A DNA stretch of 46,989 nt from positions 879-47,867 of the forward strand of contig JABDCE010000013.1 in assembly GCA_013288285.1 (NCBI GenBank). Direction: 5' to 3'. A model generated the notes under the pieces. The model did no database searches and was not told the DNA's origin. It was given only the letters and a program-made list of their open reading frames with translations. Position numbers and translations under genes: made by a program. The number at the start of each line of letters is the position of its first letter. The stretch's first letter is position 1. Source of the stretch: Bacteroidota bacterium. GTDB taxonomy: Bacteria; Bacteroidota; Bacteroidia; Chitinophagales; Chitinophagaceae. Below are positions 25,415-35,242 of this stretch, piece by piece.

Positions 25415-27118
25415 ATGCCCTATTCTATTTTACAGAGATCAATCTACTTTCCACTGCTGGTCTTGCTGGCCTTTTGTATTGGGGTCTTCATCTTTTGCTG
25501 TTTCTACACTTACTCAGACTACAACCACCTGGTAAATTGGTACATGGGGCTCAATGGATGCATCTATCACCGGGAGACATGGAGCAGTAGTTTTTTCACC
25601 CCGGGCATAAAATCAGAAGGCAACATTTATTGCATTATCGGCATGCTTCTCTCAGCAGCAGGGATATGGACTGTCGTAAAAAAACTTAGAGAGAAGATCA
25701 CGACAAATCTTCATTACAATATCACTGTTCATGATGTCTCAATGATAGGTATTTGCATGGCAGCAATAGTCATCAATTCACTGATGGGAAGCGCACAGGT
25801 ATATGCCTCAAACGATGAAGTCTTTTCAGCCTTTTTTTGTGCCGGTATTCATCCATTCCAGACAGCTTCCTATTACATGAAGCCGAACAATCATATTCTT
25901 TTCAATTTGCTCACTAATCTCTTCACCCATTTTAGCAACGATAACGTAGCAGCTGGAAGGTTTGTTTCACTGGGCTGTTGTTGCAGCCTTGTAGTGCTTT
26001 TCTATTACTGGCAGAAAAAGTTACTTCTTAATAAATGGGTCATTATTTTTACAACAATAGCCCTTGGCTTTCAGTTTCCTATTTGGGGGTTCAGCTTCCA
26101 GGCAAGAGGGTATGAGCTGATGGCGCTTGGGGGATGGGTTGCATTCTTGTCTTTTTTCAAATACACGTTTGAAGGTAAAAGTCAATGGCTGCCGGTATGT
26201 GCGGTGGCCTGCATTGCCGCATATTTTTGCATACCTACCTTTTTATATTTTCACCTGTGCCTGATCCTGTTCTCATTCTCGTATCAGTTGCTGCATAAAA
26301 AGCGAGATTTTCGATTCTGGAAATATCAGTTGATCGTGTTTGCCGGAGCCTTTTTGGTATACCTGCCCTGCTTATGTTTTTCTGGTATAAAGGCGCTCAC
26401 AGCCAACGAATATGTTACCGGCAGCAACGATATATCTCACCTGGTAGAAAGCTCGGTACCCTGGGTCAAATATTATCTCCGATACTGTTTCCTTTGGTTT
26501 ATAGCAGACAATAACAGCGTAGACCTTTTATTGTTCTTAACACCTCTGTTGTTATTATTATACAGAAAAAACAGGATGGCGATATTTCTTGGTTATTTTT
26601 TTATCGCTATGTGGGTCTCCTGTTTTTTGCTGATCGGTGTCATGAAGGTATTTCCGCCAGCAAGAATATTTATCATACAGTTAAGCATCACGCTTTCATT
26701 GACGATGTATACCGTTTATTTATTATTGTCGTCACTTGCAGAGAAGATAAAGCTGGCCGTACTCCCTTTAGCTGGCATAGCCCTTCTTGCCATTGCATTT
26801 TGTATAAATGATGTAACGAAAGGCCCGGGCTATGCGCCACACGGACTATGTAATTTCCCGGTAAATAAGTGGCACGATGCAGTTGATTTTGGCGTTAGCC
26901 ATATTCCCCGGTCGGGTTCAGTGGCGTTTTCAGATGAGTGCGTTTACTGGTATTACCTGGCAAAAAAGAATGGATATGCTGCCAATATGTGCTGGCAGGG
27001 TAACGAAAGGTATTATGTAAAGTCAGTCAACGATTCATTTCCGCCCGGGGCAGCTTCCCATTATTTTCCTCTGCAAAAGCTGGACGATTTTACTATTTAT
27101 ATGAAGAAATTGGATTGA
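25415..27118 (+). CDS. polytopic membrane protein, GT-C glycosyltransferase-like
   Basis: A 567-aa protein from the ATG at 25415 with about eleven hydrophobic segments. After the third comes a loop with YASNDEVFSAFFCAG and KPNNHILFNLL, the position and acidic pair expected of GT-C fold enzymes (PMT/ArnT-like lipid-phosphate-sugar transferases). The C-terminal ~90 residues form a soluble, probably periplasmic, tail. It stands alone between a broken ATPase gene and a T9SS gene. The family call is by topology; the donor sugar and acceptor are unknown. Confidence 0.55.
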   Translation: MPYSILQRSIYFPLLVLLAFCIGVFIFCCFYTYSDYNHLVNWYMGLNGCIYHRETWSSSFFTPGIKSEGNIYCIIGMLLSAAGIWTVVKKLREKITTNLHYNITVHDVSMIGICMAAIVINSLMGSAQVYASNDEVFSAFFCAGIHPFQTASYYMKPNNHILFNLLTNLFTHFSNDNVAAGRFVSLGCCCSLVVLFYYWQKKLLLNKWVIIFTTIALGFQFPIWGFSFQARGYELMALGGWVAFLSFFKYTFEGKSQWLPVCAVACIAAYFCIPTFLYFHLCLILFSFSYQLLHKKRDFRFWKYQLIVFAGAFLVYLPCLCFSGIKALTANEYVTGSNDISHLVESSVPWVKYYLRYCFLWFIADNNSVDLLLFLTPLLLLLYRKNRMAIFLGYFFIAMWVSCFLLIGVMKVFPPARIFIIQLSITLSLTMYTVYLLLSSLAEKIKLAVLPLAGIALLAIAFCINDVTKGPGYAPHGLCNFPVNKWHDAVDFGVSHIPRSGSVAFSDECVYWYYLAKKNGYAANMCWQGNERYYVKSVNDSFPPGAASHYFPLQKLDDFTIYMKKLD

Positions 27119-27352
27119 GATCAATCCAACCAGATCGCCATGATCCTCGGACGGCTTTTCGCCAGAGTCATACCAAAGATCTGACCAGGGTTAACCGCTC
27201 TGTTACCGGCCTTTAGAATAAAAACATGGTATTAATACCTATTCGCAGAATTAGTACTTGTACGAGGATTACCGGCTATGTATGTGCGTAGGTTTACAAT
27301 ATGGCTATGTCTGTGAAAGCTGCATTGCCGCGAATCCTTTAAATCGTCCAAA

Positions 27353-29902
27353 ATGAAAAAACATCTATTCAGCCTCGTTTTATTCAGCCTGTTATTGACC
27401 ACTACTATGGCAGACGCCCAAAGTTGGCTCTGGGCAAGAGGCACCGGGCGTATCTGCACCGGGCAGAGCAACTGTAATGCAATAACCACCGACCCGGCGA
27501 ATAATGTATACATCTCTGCCCAGTATGGCGACAGCCTGTATTTAGGTAGTTATACTTTTTTCCAGCCTTTTTTATCTGCTGTTCCCAGCATCTGGCAGTC
27601 CTGCCTGGCCAAGTATGACACAGGAGGTAATTTGCTTTGGGCGAAAGTACCAACCGCAGGCCTGGCCCAGACATGGAGTATAAAAATGGGACCCGATCAT
27701 TATCTGTATACTATGGGCACATACCATGGTAGTATCCTTAGTTTCGGCACCAGTGGTTCTACAATCACTGCGCCCGATGCAGCTCCCTATCATTATTTCA
27801 TTGCCAAATTTGATGCATCAGGTAATGCCGTCTGGACGAAAAACATAGGAGACGGATTTTATGCGTTTGCATTTAATTTCCGGATCGCCAACAATTTAGA
27901 TTGCGACAAATGGGGTGGAATATATGTGACAGCAGATTTTCTGCCAGCGGTGTTCCATGTAGGGCCATATACGCTGGTGAATCAAGGCATAGAAGATGTA
28001 TTCGTGGCTAAATTTGATACAGCAGGCAATGTGATATGGGCTAAAGATTTTGGTGGAGGTGGCGAAGAGGCGCCACATGCCCTAGCCGTAAGCAGTGCGG
28101 GAAGTGTTTATGTTACCGGCTATTACAGCTCGGCTACGTTTCATGTCTCACCGGTTTACTCGCTGAACTTCACGAGCACTTTTGGTGCAGCACAGTATGA
28201 TGCTTTCCTTGTGAAATTAGATACAGGTGGTAATGTGCTATGGGCGAGATCACCTACCAACGGATGCAACTCGATTGCAGTAACCACGGATCAGAACGAT
28301 AATGCTGTAATAGGTGGTTTAATGGATGACCAGGTGGTGGGATTTGGCCCATATACGGTATTCGATTTCTTCAGCACTTCTCCTGCTCATGCGGCTTTCC
28401 TGGCGAAGTATGACCCGAATGGTAGTCCCATGTGGGCAAATTCGTTTTATTCAGATGCAGGGATAACCAATGTTTTTAGTTTACAGGCTGATAATTGCAA
28501 CCATATCTGGGCGGCCGGCAGTTGGGGCTGGGGGCCGGGTATAGGCCATACGCTGTACTATAACTCATCTACTTCGGCATCGCTGGGATACGTTAGCCCT
28601 AACCCTATGTTTTTTATGCACCTCGACCCGAGCGGCACTCTTATAGATCACCAGGAATTCCCATCCGGGTTTCAAACAGGCCTGGCCTGCAGTAGTACCG
28701 GCGACCTGCTATTGTCTGGCGAGTACTTTGGTCCGCTGGGCTTTGGTTCGGAAAGTGTGATCCCGGGCAGCTACTTGTTTTTCCTGGCAAAATACCGGCC
28801 TGCAAGTCTCCAACCCGCTCCCATCACGGGGCCGGTGCATCTATGCCAGGGGTCTTCATCCGAGTTCTCTGACGCAACACCAACAGGCACCTGGAGCAGC
28901 AGCAACCTGAGTATAGCACAGGTAATTGCCACTACAGGCGCTGTAACAGGCCTGCTTGCCGGCACGGCCAGTATATCCTATACATTACCTAACGGTTGCT
29001 CTTCTGTAGTTGCACCATTTACGGTAGATGTGCCAATACCTGCATCTGTCAATCTCACAGCTACGCTGCCGGATGGCAGCCGCGCCCCGGATACACTGTG
29101 CCTGGGGCAGACGGTAATATTCAAAACAAGCCCGGTTAATGCCGGCACTGTGCCCTTGCTGCAATGGTACCTTTTTGGCTCGCTTAAATCCAGCGGACTG
29201 GATACGGTAACTACTGGTACAGATTCGTTTGTGTATAGCCCGGTGCACGGAGATGTGATCTATTGCAAAATGGTAGTAGATAGTGTATGCGCAGTATCCG
29301 ATACAGTAACGGAAATGATGACGTTTGATGTAGACTCCAATAAATCGCCGCTGATCACTATTGCCAAATCAGCGGATCCTGATACAGTATCGTACATGGG
29401 CCAAGTAATCAATTTTTTCTCTACAGTGCAATATGGAGGCATTGCTCCAACCTATCAGTGGTATAAAAACGATACCCTGGTGCCGGGTGCTACGCTGCCC
29501 TATTATGCTACAGCCGTGTATGCGAATGATACTGTGTACTGCGTAGTGACCGGCAATACGAGATGTGGCATAAACCCCACCTCTGCTACCAGTAACAAGA
29601 TCTATATTTATAACCCGCTTGCTGTAAATTCCCTGTCACATGGTGACAATACGCTTACCCTGTTCCCTAATCCAAGCAATGGCACGCTGCTACTCAGCGG
29701 AACAATAAATGCAACAAGCAACATAAGCACGGAGATCAGCGATATGCTGGGGCGTGTAGTATACCGTAATACAGCCGTAGCCATAAACGGACAAATACAT
29801 GAACAAATAACCCTGGACAAAAAAATAGCTGATGGTGCGTACCTGCTGCATGTACGTTCAGACGCCGGGAATGAGGTATTCCATTTTGTGATAGCAAGAT
29901 AG
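27353..29902 (+). CDS. T9SS-exported SBBP beta-propeller protein, 849 aa
   Basis: Signal peptide KKHLFSLVLFSLLLTTTMADAQ. Residues ~25-475 contain repeated propeller blades of SBBP type, e.g. KFDTAGNVIWAKDFGGGGE, KLDTGGNVLWARS and KYDPNGSPMWANS. One Ig-like repeat follows with CQGSSSEFSDATPTGTWSSS, the same type as the eight repeats of the ice-binding-like protein, then two further Ig-like domains, and a C-terminal T9SS domain (LFPNPSNGTLLLSG ... GAYLLHVRSDAGNE). It is a surface or secreted protein; the ligand is unknown. The gene is convergent with the regulator gene, with a 12-bp gap. Confidence 0.82.
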   Translation: MKKHLFSLVLFSLLLTTTMADAQSWLWARGTGRICTGQSNCNAITTDPANNVYISAQYGDSLYLGSYTFFQPFLSAVPSIWQSCLAKYDTGGNLLWAKVPTAGLAQTWSIKMGPDHYLYTMGTYHGSILSFGTSGSTITAPDAAPYHYFIAKFDASGNAVWTKNIGDGFYAFAFNFRIANNLDCDKWGGIYVTADFLPAVFHVGPYTLVNQGIEDVFVAKFDTAGNVIWAKDFGGGGEEAPHALAVSSAGSVYVTGYYSSATFHVSPVYSLNFTSTFGAAQYDAFLVKLDTGGNVLWARSPTNGCNSIAVTTDQNDNAVIGGLMDDQVVGFGPYTVFDFFSTSPAHAAFLAKYDPNGSPMWANSFYSDAGITNVFSLQADNCNHIWAAGSWGWGPGIGHTLYYNSSTSASLGYVSPNPMFFMHLDPSGTLIDHQEFPSGFQTGLACSSTGDLLLSGEYFGPLGFGSESVIPGSYLFFLAKYRPASLQPAPITGPVHLCQGSSSEFSDATPTGTWSSSNLSIAQVIATTGAVTGLLAGTASISYTLPNGCSSVVAPFTVDVPIPASVNLTATLPDGSRAPDTLCLGQTVIFKTSPVNAGTVPLLQWYLFGSLKSSGLDTVTTGTDSFVYSPVHGDVIYCKMVVDSVCAVSDTVTEMMTFDVDSNKSPLITIAKSADPDTVSYMGQVINFFSTVQYGGIAPTYQWYKNDTLVPGATLPYYATAVYANDTVYCVVTGNTRCGINPTSATSNKIYIYNPLAVNSLSHGDNTLTLFPNPSNGTLLLSGTINATSNISTEISDMLGRVVYRNTAVAINGQIHEQITLDKKIADGAYLLHVRSDAGNEVFHFVIAR

Positions 29903-29914
29903 TGGGATAGAAGC

Positions 29915-30550
29915 TCAATCTATGAGTCCAAGCTGCATCCCTTTTTTTACAAGGGCGCCTACGTTTTTTACGCCCAGCTTGGTGAGCATGCTCAGGCGGT
30001 AGTAATCAATGGTGCGTTTGCTTACTGATATCTTATCGGCTATCTGCTGACTGGTCATGTCGAGCGCTATGTAGCGCAGTACTTCTTTTTCCCTGTCTGA
30101 GAGCACGGGTATTGCCGAGATTTGTTTTTTTGCTTGTAGCGTGTCCTTTATTACTTTTTCTTTTAGCTCTGTCTCCAGGTATTGCTCACCACGGTACACC
30201 TTCAGTATTGCATCGAGCAAAATGTCTTCGCTCGTTGTTTTCAATATATAGCCATGCACGCCTTTACGCAGCATATTCTTGATATAGTATACGCTGTCTT
30301 CATTGGTGAGCGCGAGCATCTTCACTTCAGGGTATTGTGCGGCTATTATCTCTGCAAGCTCATCACCCGTTTGCCCCGGCATATGAATGTCCAGTACCAG
30401 CACATCAGGCACACAGTTTTTAAGCCCGTTAAGCAATTCACGGCCATTGTGATAACTGCCAGTGAGCTCCATTTCCCGGCTATTGGCCAATATCATTTTC
30501 AGGCCGTTTATCACTAATGGATGGTCGTCTGCAATAGCTATTTTTATCAT
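29915..30550 (-). CDS. NarL/LuxR family response regulator
   Basis: A 211-aa protein from the ATG at 30550, where the receiver begins MIKIAIADDHPLVINGL. The receiver has D8/D9, phospho-acceptor D54 in LVLDIHMPG, T84-like LALTNEDS and K106-like YILKTT. The C-terminus is a LuxR-type helix-turn-helix: LSDREKEVLRYIAL, MTSQQIADKISVSKRTIDYY and LGVKNVGALV. It follows its kinase gene by 38 bp, so the two form a classic pair. Its DNA targets are unknown. Confidence 0.93.
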   Translation of the reverse strand: MIKIAIADDHPLVINGLKMILANSREMELTGSYHNGRELLNGLKNCVPDVLVLDIHMPGQTGDELAEIIAAQYPEVKMLALTNEDSVYYIKNMLRKGVHGYILKTTSEDILLDAILKVYRGEQYLETELKEKVIKDTLQAKKQISAIPVLSDREKEVLRYIALDMTSQQIADKISVSKRTIDYYRLSMLTKLGVKNVGALVKKGMQLGLID

Positions 30551-30588
30551 AAACTCCACCCCTGAGGGTGCTCCTTATTTATTTGTTG

Positions 30589-32541
30589 TCAGGTGGCCTG
30601 CGGTTTTAATTCCAGTTCAATAATTGCAGTTGTACCCTTGCCTGGTTCAGACTCCAATGTAAAATGCCCATCCATGCTGCGTACCCTGGTATGGATATTA
30701 CTCAACCCAAGTCCGCCCTTTGTTTCATTTACGCTAAATCCTATTCCGTTATCTTCTACGCTCACCATCAGCTTGTTCTCATTTTGCAGGAACTGCACTA
30801 TAACACGATCTGCGCCGGAATGTATAATTGCATTTTTTACCAGTTCCTGTATGATGCGATATAAATTCAGCTTATACTCTTGTGTAAGTTCGTCAAAAGG
30901 CCCGTAAGCCTGGAAATCTATTTTCAAAGTACCTTCTTCCTGTACATTATTGCAAAACAGGCGCACTGCCTCCGGCAGACTTTGTTTCAGCAATACATCC
31001 GGCATCAGGTTGTGTGCGGTCTTGCGTATTTCATCACCCATTTCGCGCAGCATACCCATAGCATCTCTATAGGCTACCGTCTGCGTTATTGCGGGGTTTT
31101 CATGGTGCATCGAACTAAAGCGCATCATTGCTGCGCTGAGCATACCACCTATACCGTCGTGCAGTTCCCGGGCTATGCGGCTGCGCTCATTATCGCCGCC
31201 GGCGACAGCCGCTTTGAGAATGCCTATCTCGTTTTCCTTCTCCAGCGTTTTTTGTTTATGAATGGTTTGCAGATAGACGGCTCCCGATACCAGCAGCAAC
31301 AATAACAGCGAACCTCCGATGGAGAGCAACCAGATATTTTTTCGTGCTATTTTATTTTTTTGCTGCGCGATCATTAACTGGTTTTGCGATAACTGCTTGT
31401 CTTTTTCCGCGGTCTGAAATTTTATTTGCAACTGGTTAAATGCAGTAACCTTTTCCACTGCATAAACTGAATCCTTCAGTACCATTATGCTGTCTTCACA
31501 ATCGAGAGCTTTTTTATATTGACCTGTGGCTTTGTAGATTTCGGCAAGCGTGGAATACGCATCCATAGAGCTCTCCTTCACATCTAACGTTGCGGCCTTT
31601 CTCATTGCGGGGACAAGGATCGCCTCTGCCTCCTGGTACCTTTTGAGATGAAATAAAGACTGTGCGATCCCGTAGGAGGAGAATATCTCTATATTATCCG
31701 GCTCTTCACTGTAGCGAAGCTTCTCCGGCGCCAATGCGGCTTTGAAGTATGCCGCCGCTTTTTCATACAACCCCGAATCAAAGTAGATGCTTCCGAGGCC
31801 CTGGTCTACTTCCGACTCGTTGTTCTTCAGGTTATTTTTTTCGTTTATTGCTTTGGCTTCCAGCATATACTTCAGCGCACTGTCTAATCTGCGATGATCC
31901 TGGAAGTAACTGGCTTTGTTGCACAGCACTACCGCGACATTAAAATAAAGTTTTTCCTTTCTTGCCACATCTTCAGCTTTGTCGAGATAATACAGGGTAT
32001 TACTATCCTGCTTAAAATGGCTATTAAGGGCAGCCAGCGCATTATAAAAAACAAAGTAAGCTTTGGGGTCATCTTTAGGCGCTTCTTTTTGCAATTCATT
32101 GAGGCCGGAATCAAAACTCGCGGAAGAAAGTGCATAATTACCTTCTTCATAATACAATGCGCCGATATTCAGATAGCAATTCACTTTCTGCGCGACGCTG
32201 CTGGCATATGACAGCGCTTGCTTATTGGCATGAATAGCTTGAGGATTATCACTCTTCTTTGAATACATTTTTGCAATCAGCTTCCATGCCTCCTGCGCCC
32301 CCTGCATGTAGTTGCCGGCAATGCTTAGTTTCAGTGGCTCCTGGCATAAATGTATCACACTATCGGGATCAGCCTGCGGCTTATCTGCCGCTGTCAATAA
32401 TCGTCTGATGAGTAGAGTATCCGTGCCGGGTTTTAAAGCAGTGGTCTGAGCCGCGCAACTATACCCGATACAAATCAACAACACAAAAAGCCCCATACCG
32501 CGAAGCAGCAAAAAGGGTAAAGGGGCTATATGGCGATACAT
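30589..32541 (-). CDS. TPR-containing sensor histidine kinase (NarX-type)
   Basis: A 650-aa kinase. A signal peptide or first helix (LFVLLICIGYSCAAQ) is followed by about 350 residues of TPR-like helical repeats outside the membrane (YLNIGALYYEEGNYALSSAS, YFDSGLYEKAAAYFKAAL), a transmembrane helix (IWLLSIGGSLLLLLLVSGAV), then a HisKA_3 dimerisation helix with the phospho-accepting His in IARELHDGIGGM and an HATPase_c domain with ELVKNAIIHSG, DNGIGF and GGLGLSNI. It is the cognate kinase of the LuxR-type regulator downstream. The signal sensed is unknown; TPRs suggest a protein or peptide partner. Confidence 0.93.
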   Translation of the reverse strand: MYRHIAPLPFLLLRGMGLFVLLICIGYSCAAQTTALKPGTDTLLIRRLLTAADKPQADPDSVIHLCQEPLKLSIAGNYMQGAQEAWKLIAKMYSKKSDNPQAIHANKQALSYASSVAQKVNCYLNIGALYYEEGNYALSSASFDSGLNELQKEAPKDDPKAYFVFYNALAALNSHFKQDSNTLYYLDKAEDVARKEKLYFNVAVVLCNKASYFQDHRRLDSALKYMLEAKAINEKNNLKNNESEVDQGLGSIYFDSGLYEKAAAYFKAALAPEKLRYSEEPDNIEIFSSYGIAQSLFHLKRYQEAEAILVPAMRKAATLDVKESSMDAYSTLAEIYKATGQYKKALDCEDSIMVLKDSVYAVEKVTAFNQLQIKFQTAEKDKQLSQNQLMIAQQKNKIARKNIWLLSIGGSLLLLLLVSGAVYLQTIHKQKTLEKENEIGILKAAVAGGDNERSRIARELHDGIGGMLSAAMMRFSSMHHENPAITQTVAYRDAMGMLREMGDEIRKTAHNLMPDVLLKQSLPEAVRLFCNNVQEEGTLKIDFQAYGPFDELTQEYKLNLYRIIQELVKNAIIHSGADRVIVQFLQNENKLMVSVEDNGIGFSVNETKGGLGLSNIHTRVRSMDGHFTLESEPGKGTTAIIELELKPQAT

Positions 32542-32624
32542 GAGCAGTCTTATATAGATGTAATATTAAGAAAAGACCATTAGTTGCTACTGGTATTTAT
32601 ACTAAAGAGTGGGTGGCGGTATTT

Positions 32625-32858
32625 ATGCTTAAAAGGGCAAAAACAGAGGACATAAGATCACAAAACATACTTCGCCACTTAACTAAGGAGTTGGATTTAT
32701 TTTGCGCTGGCTTTTATCCAGAACAGATTGCTGACGAGTTTATGAAATTATACCCGCTTACATATCAGTCTTTACAGGTACTCGACACAGATGCAGATAC
32801 ACTTGCTACTAAATTACAGAACATTGAGGCGAATATATTTAATCACTTAAGACAGTAA
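32625..32858 (+). CDS. hypothetical protein, 77 aa
   Basis: The frame from the ATG at 32625 (a GTG four codons upstream is the alternative) encodes a soluble, helical protein with RSQNILRHLTKELDLFCAGF and FNHLRQ at the end. I do not recognise it. It is not overlapped by a better ORF and lies downstream of the divergent kinase gene. Lower-GC codon use groups it with the following accessory genes. Confidence 0.45.
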   Translation: MLKRAKTEDIRSQNILRHLTKELDLFCAGFYPEQIADEFMKLYPLTYQSLQVLDTDADTLATKLQNIEANIFNHLRQ

Positions 32859-33015
32859 AGAACAAGTATTATTTTACGCTGTTTGAGACTATCTATTTTA
32901 CTGATAGTAAAGATGTAGGAGATTTGGAGAAACAGATATGACAAAGGTATTGCAAATATGGAATTGTGCCGAAAGTAGTCGTGAATAGCTGGATATGTCT
33001 ATATAGTATACTAAA

Positions 33016-33023
33016 TAAGTTTG
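33016..33023 (+). promoter_or_regulatory. -7 box TAAGTTTG
   Basis: Exact TAnnTTTG match 32 bp before the ATG at 33056. No clear -33 element is visible. Confidence 0.3.
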
Positions 33024-33055
33024 TATTTTGTAGTCCGAAAAATAATACATTTTTA

Positions 33056-33580
33056 ATGTCGAAATTTTATATATGTAACCAAAAACTCATTGACGAAAAA
33101 ATCAAGGACTTCGTATATCTAAAAACTTCTGATGACGGATGGTCGCACTTTTACAAGGATATTAATACTAATGAGGAATGGGTGCTTACGCGTTATGAAA
33201 CTGAATATCATGGAGGCGGATGTCCTATATTAAAGAAGTTGCCTCCACCTTCAGTTGAAGAACTAATTGAAATCGCATTGACTTCTGACGAGATTAACGA
33301 TATCACAGGTGCGTCTATTGAACTTAACGAAAGAGAAAAATATAATAATGATAGTTTTAGGGACATACTCATAAATAAACTGCTACTAATTGATACAAAT
33401 TGTATTTCGGCTTTTGATATTGAACGATTAAAGACTATTATTTATGAAAGTGAGTTGTATGATGCAAACAACAGGAGAGAAATAGTGGGAAAACACTACA
33501 CTGAGATTAATAAAGATGCAGAGTTCTATAAAACAATTTCTGTAAAAGCAAAAGCAGTCCTAATTGCAATAAAGCAATAG
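33056..33580 (+). CDS. Imm27-like putative immunity protein
   Basis: A 174-aa protein from the ATG at 33056; a longer frame from 32966 exists but adds a stretch with no family character. Residues 20-55 carry DDGWSHFYKDINTNEEWVLT and EYHGGGCPILKKL, which resembles Imm27-type immunity proteins (W...Y.D...G..W.L......GGG.P.L). The rest is helical and unrecognised. Such proteins neutralise polymorphic toxins, but no toxin gene is adjacent, so this would be an orphan immunity gene. Convergent with the next gene. Confidence 0.4.
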   Translation: MSKFYICNQKLIDEKIKDFVYLKTSDDGWSHFYKDINTNEEWVLTRYETEYHGGGCPILKKLPPPSVEELIEIALTSDEINDITGASIELNEREKYNNDSFRDILINKLLLIDTNCISAFDIERLKTIIYESELYDANNRREIVGKHYTEINKDAEFYKTISVKAKAVLIAIKQ

Positions 33581-33621
33581 CCTTAATCTTTATTCGGCAG
33601 TTCATAGTAATATCACAGCAA

Positions 33622-34059
33622 TTAATTATTATATACTGCAATTTGACCTGAGCCGCAACCAATATATCTTTTATTATCAATTCCGAAAGAATATGATTCA
33701 TAAACAGATGATGTAATATATACTTCAATTACTACGCTATCTGATATTGAAAGTATTAGGTCGCCAGTTGTTGCCACAACTTCTATTTGCGTTAAATGTT
33801 TGCTTTTCAGTATTTCAGTTACCGATAAAACCAAGTTGATAGGGGCAGGCAATCCGAATTGTTGCTCGTGGTCGGATGATACCCTAACAATTTTTTTATC
33901 TCTCAGAAGCCGCCAAAACCCTCCTTCAACTTGTATATCAATTCCATTTGCAAAAGAGAAGTTCCATATATCGTTTTCGTGCAATGTTAAACTAACAAAT
34001 ACTGAGTCTGTCTTAAAAATTAAATCTTGACTACTAATATATTCGGGGTATATAACCAT
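33622..34059 (-). CDS. DUF6188-like putative immunity protein
   Basis: A 145-aa beta-rich protein without signal peptide. The C-terminal pattern YESYSFGIDNKRYIGCGSGQ resembles DUF6188 proteins (YEAW.L.G......C.PGG), which occur in toxin-immunity loci. It is convergent with the Imm27-like gene (41-bp gap). The resemblance is weak, so the call is tentative; low GC supports acquired DNA. Confidence 0.35.
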   Translation of the reverse strand: MVIYPEYISSQDLIFKTDSVFVSLTLHENDIWNFSFANGIDIQVEGGFWRLLRDKKIVRVSSDHEQQFGLPAPINLVLSVTEILKSKHLTQIEVVATTGDLILSISDSVVIEVYITSSVYESYSFGIDNKRYIGCGSGQIAVYNN

Positions 34060-34094
34060 ATTCTACATAGTTGATAAATAAAGGTAATTATAAT

Positions 34095-34144
34095 CTGCCA
34101 CAAATTGTACTCGTGAGATTCCATTTTGTGGCAGGTCTGGCCGC
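34095..34144. other. perfect 10-bp inverted repeat with T-arm-like tail
   Basis: CTGCCACAAA (34095-34104) and TTTGTGGCAG (34135-34144) can form a stem over a 30-nt loop, then GGTCTGGCCGCAGGTT follows, which shares GGCCGCAGGTT with 12328-12340 and GGTCGCAGGTT with 6060. It may be a terminator or a recombination-site remnant. Confidence 0.4.
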
Positions 34145-34301
34145 AGGTTAGCCTCCATGGAACAATTCATAGCATATTACAGGGTCAGCACCTCTCGTCA
34201 AGGAGCCTCTGGTTCTTATGTCCCTGCGGAACCACAAATTTGTTTACATTCTTATCTTCTTAAAGCCTCATTTTACTCACGCTAAAATCTATTATATTTA
34301 T

Positions 34302-34309
34302 TAGTTTTG
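34302..34309 (+). promoter_or_regulatory. -7 box TAGTTTTG before the PorT-like gene
   Basis: Exact TAnnTTTG match, 43 bp upstream of the ATG at 34353, in the AT-rich end of the 34060-34352 gap. Confidence 0.35.
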
Positions 34310-34352
34310 CGGCCACTGGATGATACACTTTATGCAAATGAAAAGCACTCAT

Positions 34353-35075
34353 ATGAAAAACATAACGGTAACTTTATTCCTGGTGATTGCGATGGCAACG
34401 GTTTCAAAAGCACAATTCGCTATTGAAGCGGGGTTGAATATGTCGAAGCTGACGCTCAAAGATCAGGGAACGACTTATGCAAACCAGTTCAAGAAGGGCG
34501 CGGCAATCGGTATGCTTGCAGATTTGTACGTAGATAATAAGGTGTACCTCGAGCCGGGTGTTTTTGCCGAGATGGCAGGTGCACAAATGCCCAACCACGA
34601 AGGCGACTATGAAATTAATACCACCAATGTGCAACTGGACCTGGAATACAAGACGGGCGACAAATGCGGCAGCCGTTTCTTTGCTGGCGGAGGGCCAACG
34701 ATTATATACATCGCAAGCGGCTTTCTGGATTACGGCCCCTACGACCACGGCGCCAATATTGGCCCTACGCGGTCAGATGATCTGAAAAAAAGAGGATTGG
34801 GTCTGAACGGTAACATCGGCTTTATACCGAAGAAGCACTTTTACGTTCGCGCCAGGTTCCTGATGAGCTTAAGTAATATGAAGCCACTGGGAAACAAGGA
34901 TAATAAAGTAGTACCAATGGAAGCAGGACTGAACTTGGGCTGGTTTTTTAGTCGTTGCAAACCAAGAAAAGAAAGGTATGGTTCTACGTCTGTACGCAAA
35001 CCTAACCACTGGCGTGGCCTGAGCAAGGGTGTATACTCCCGGCGCGTACGGTACCCAAGGTATCCGCAGAATTGA
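34353..35075 (+). CDS. PorT-like outer-membrane beta-barrel protein
   Basis: A 240-aa protein from the ATG at 34353, which starts the signal peptide KNITVTLFLVIAMATVSKAQ. The mature part FAIEAGLNMSKLTLKDQGTT, GAAIGMLADLYVDNKVYLEPGVFAEMAG and GLGLNGNIGF has the short amphipathic strands of the outer-membrane beta-barrel (PorT) family. It ends oddly: after GLNLGWFFSR, where such barrels usually stop, 40 basic residues follow (KPRKERYGSTSVRKPNHW ...), possibly a late frameshift or a true extension. The role is unknown. Confidence 0.7.
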   Translation: MKNITVTLFLVIAMATVSKAQFAIEAGLNMSKLTLKDQGTTYANQFKKGAAIGMLADLYVDNKVYLEPGVFAEMAGAQMPNHEGDYEINTTNVQLDLEYKTGDKCGSRFFAGGGPTIIYIASGFLDYGPYDHGANIGPTRSDDLKKRGLGLNGNIGFIPKKHFYVRARFLMSLSNMKPLGNKDNKVVPMEAGLNLGWFFSRCKPRKERYGSTSVRKPNHWRGLSKGVYSRRVRYPRYPQN

Positions 35076-35242
35076 GTTAAGTACCGAGCTGCTTCTGAAA
35101 AAATCTAAACTGGTATAATAATCAACAGTTAATAGCCGCATGAGCATGCTTTAAGCAACGATTTATTGCGGTAAATTATTTACAAATAGCCCTTTACGAA
35201 TAGTGAAATAACCTGTACATTCATAGAGTGAATCGTGTGCTT

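Noticed and set aside
27119-27352. A small RNA or regulatory element between the membrane protein and the T9SS gene
   Set aside because: I found no hairpin, promoter box or conserved pattern beyond chance in this gap.
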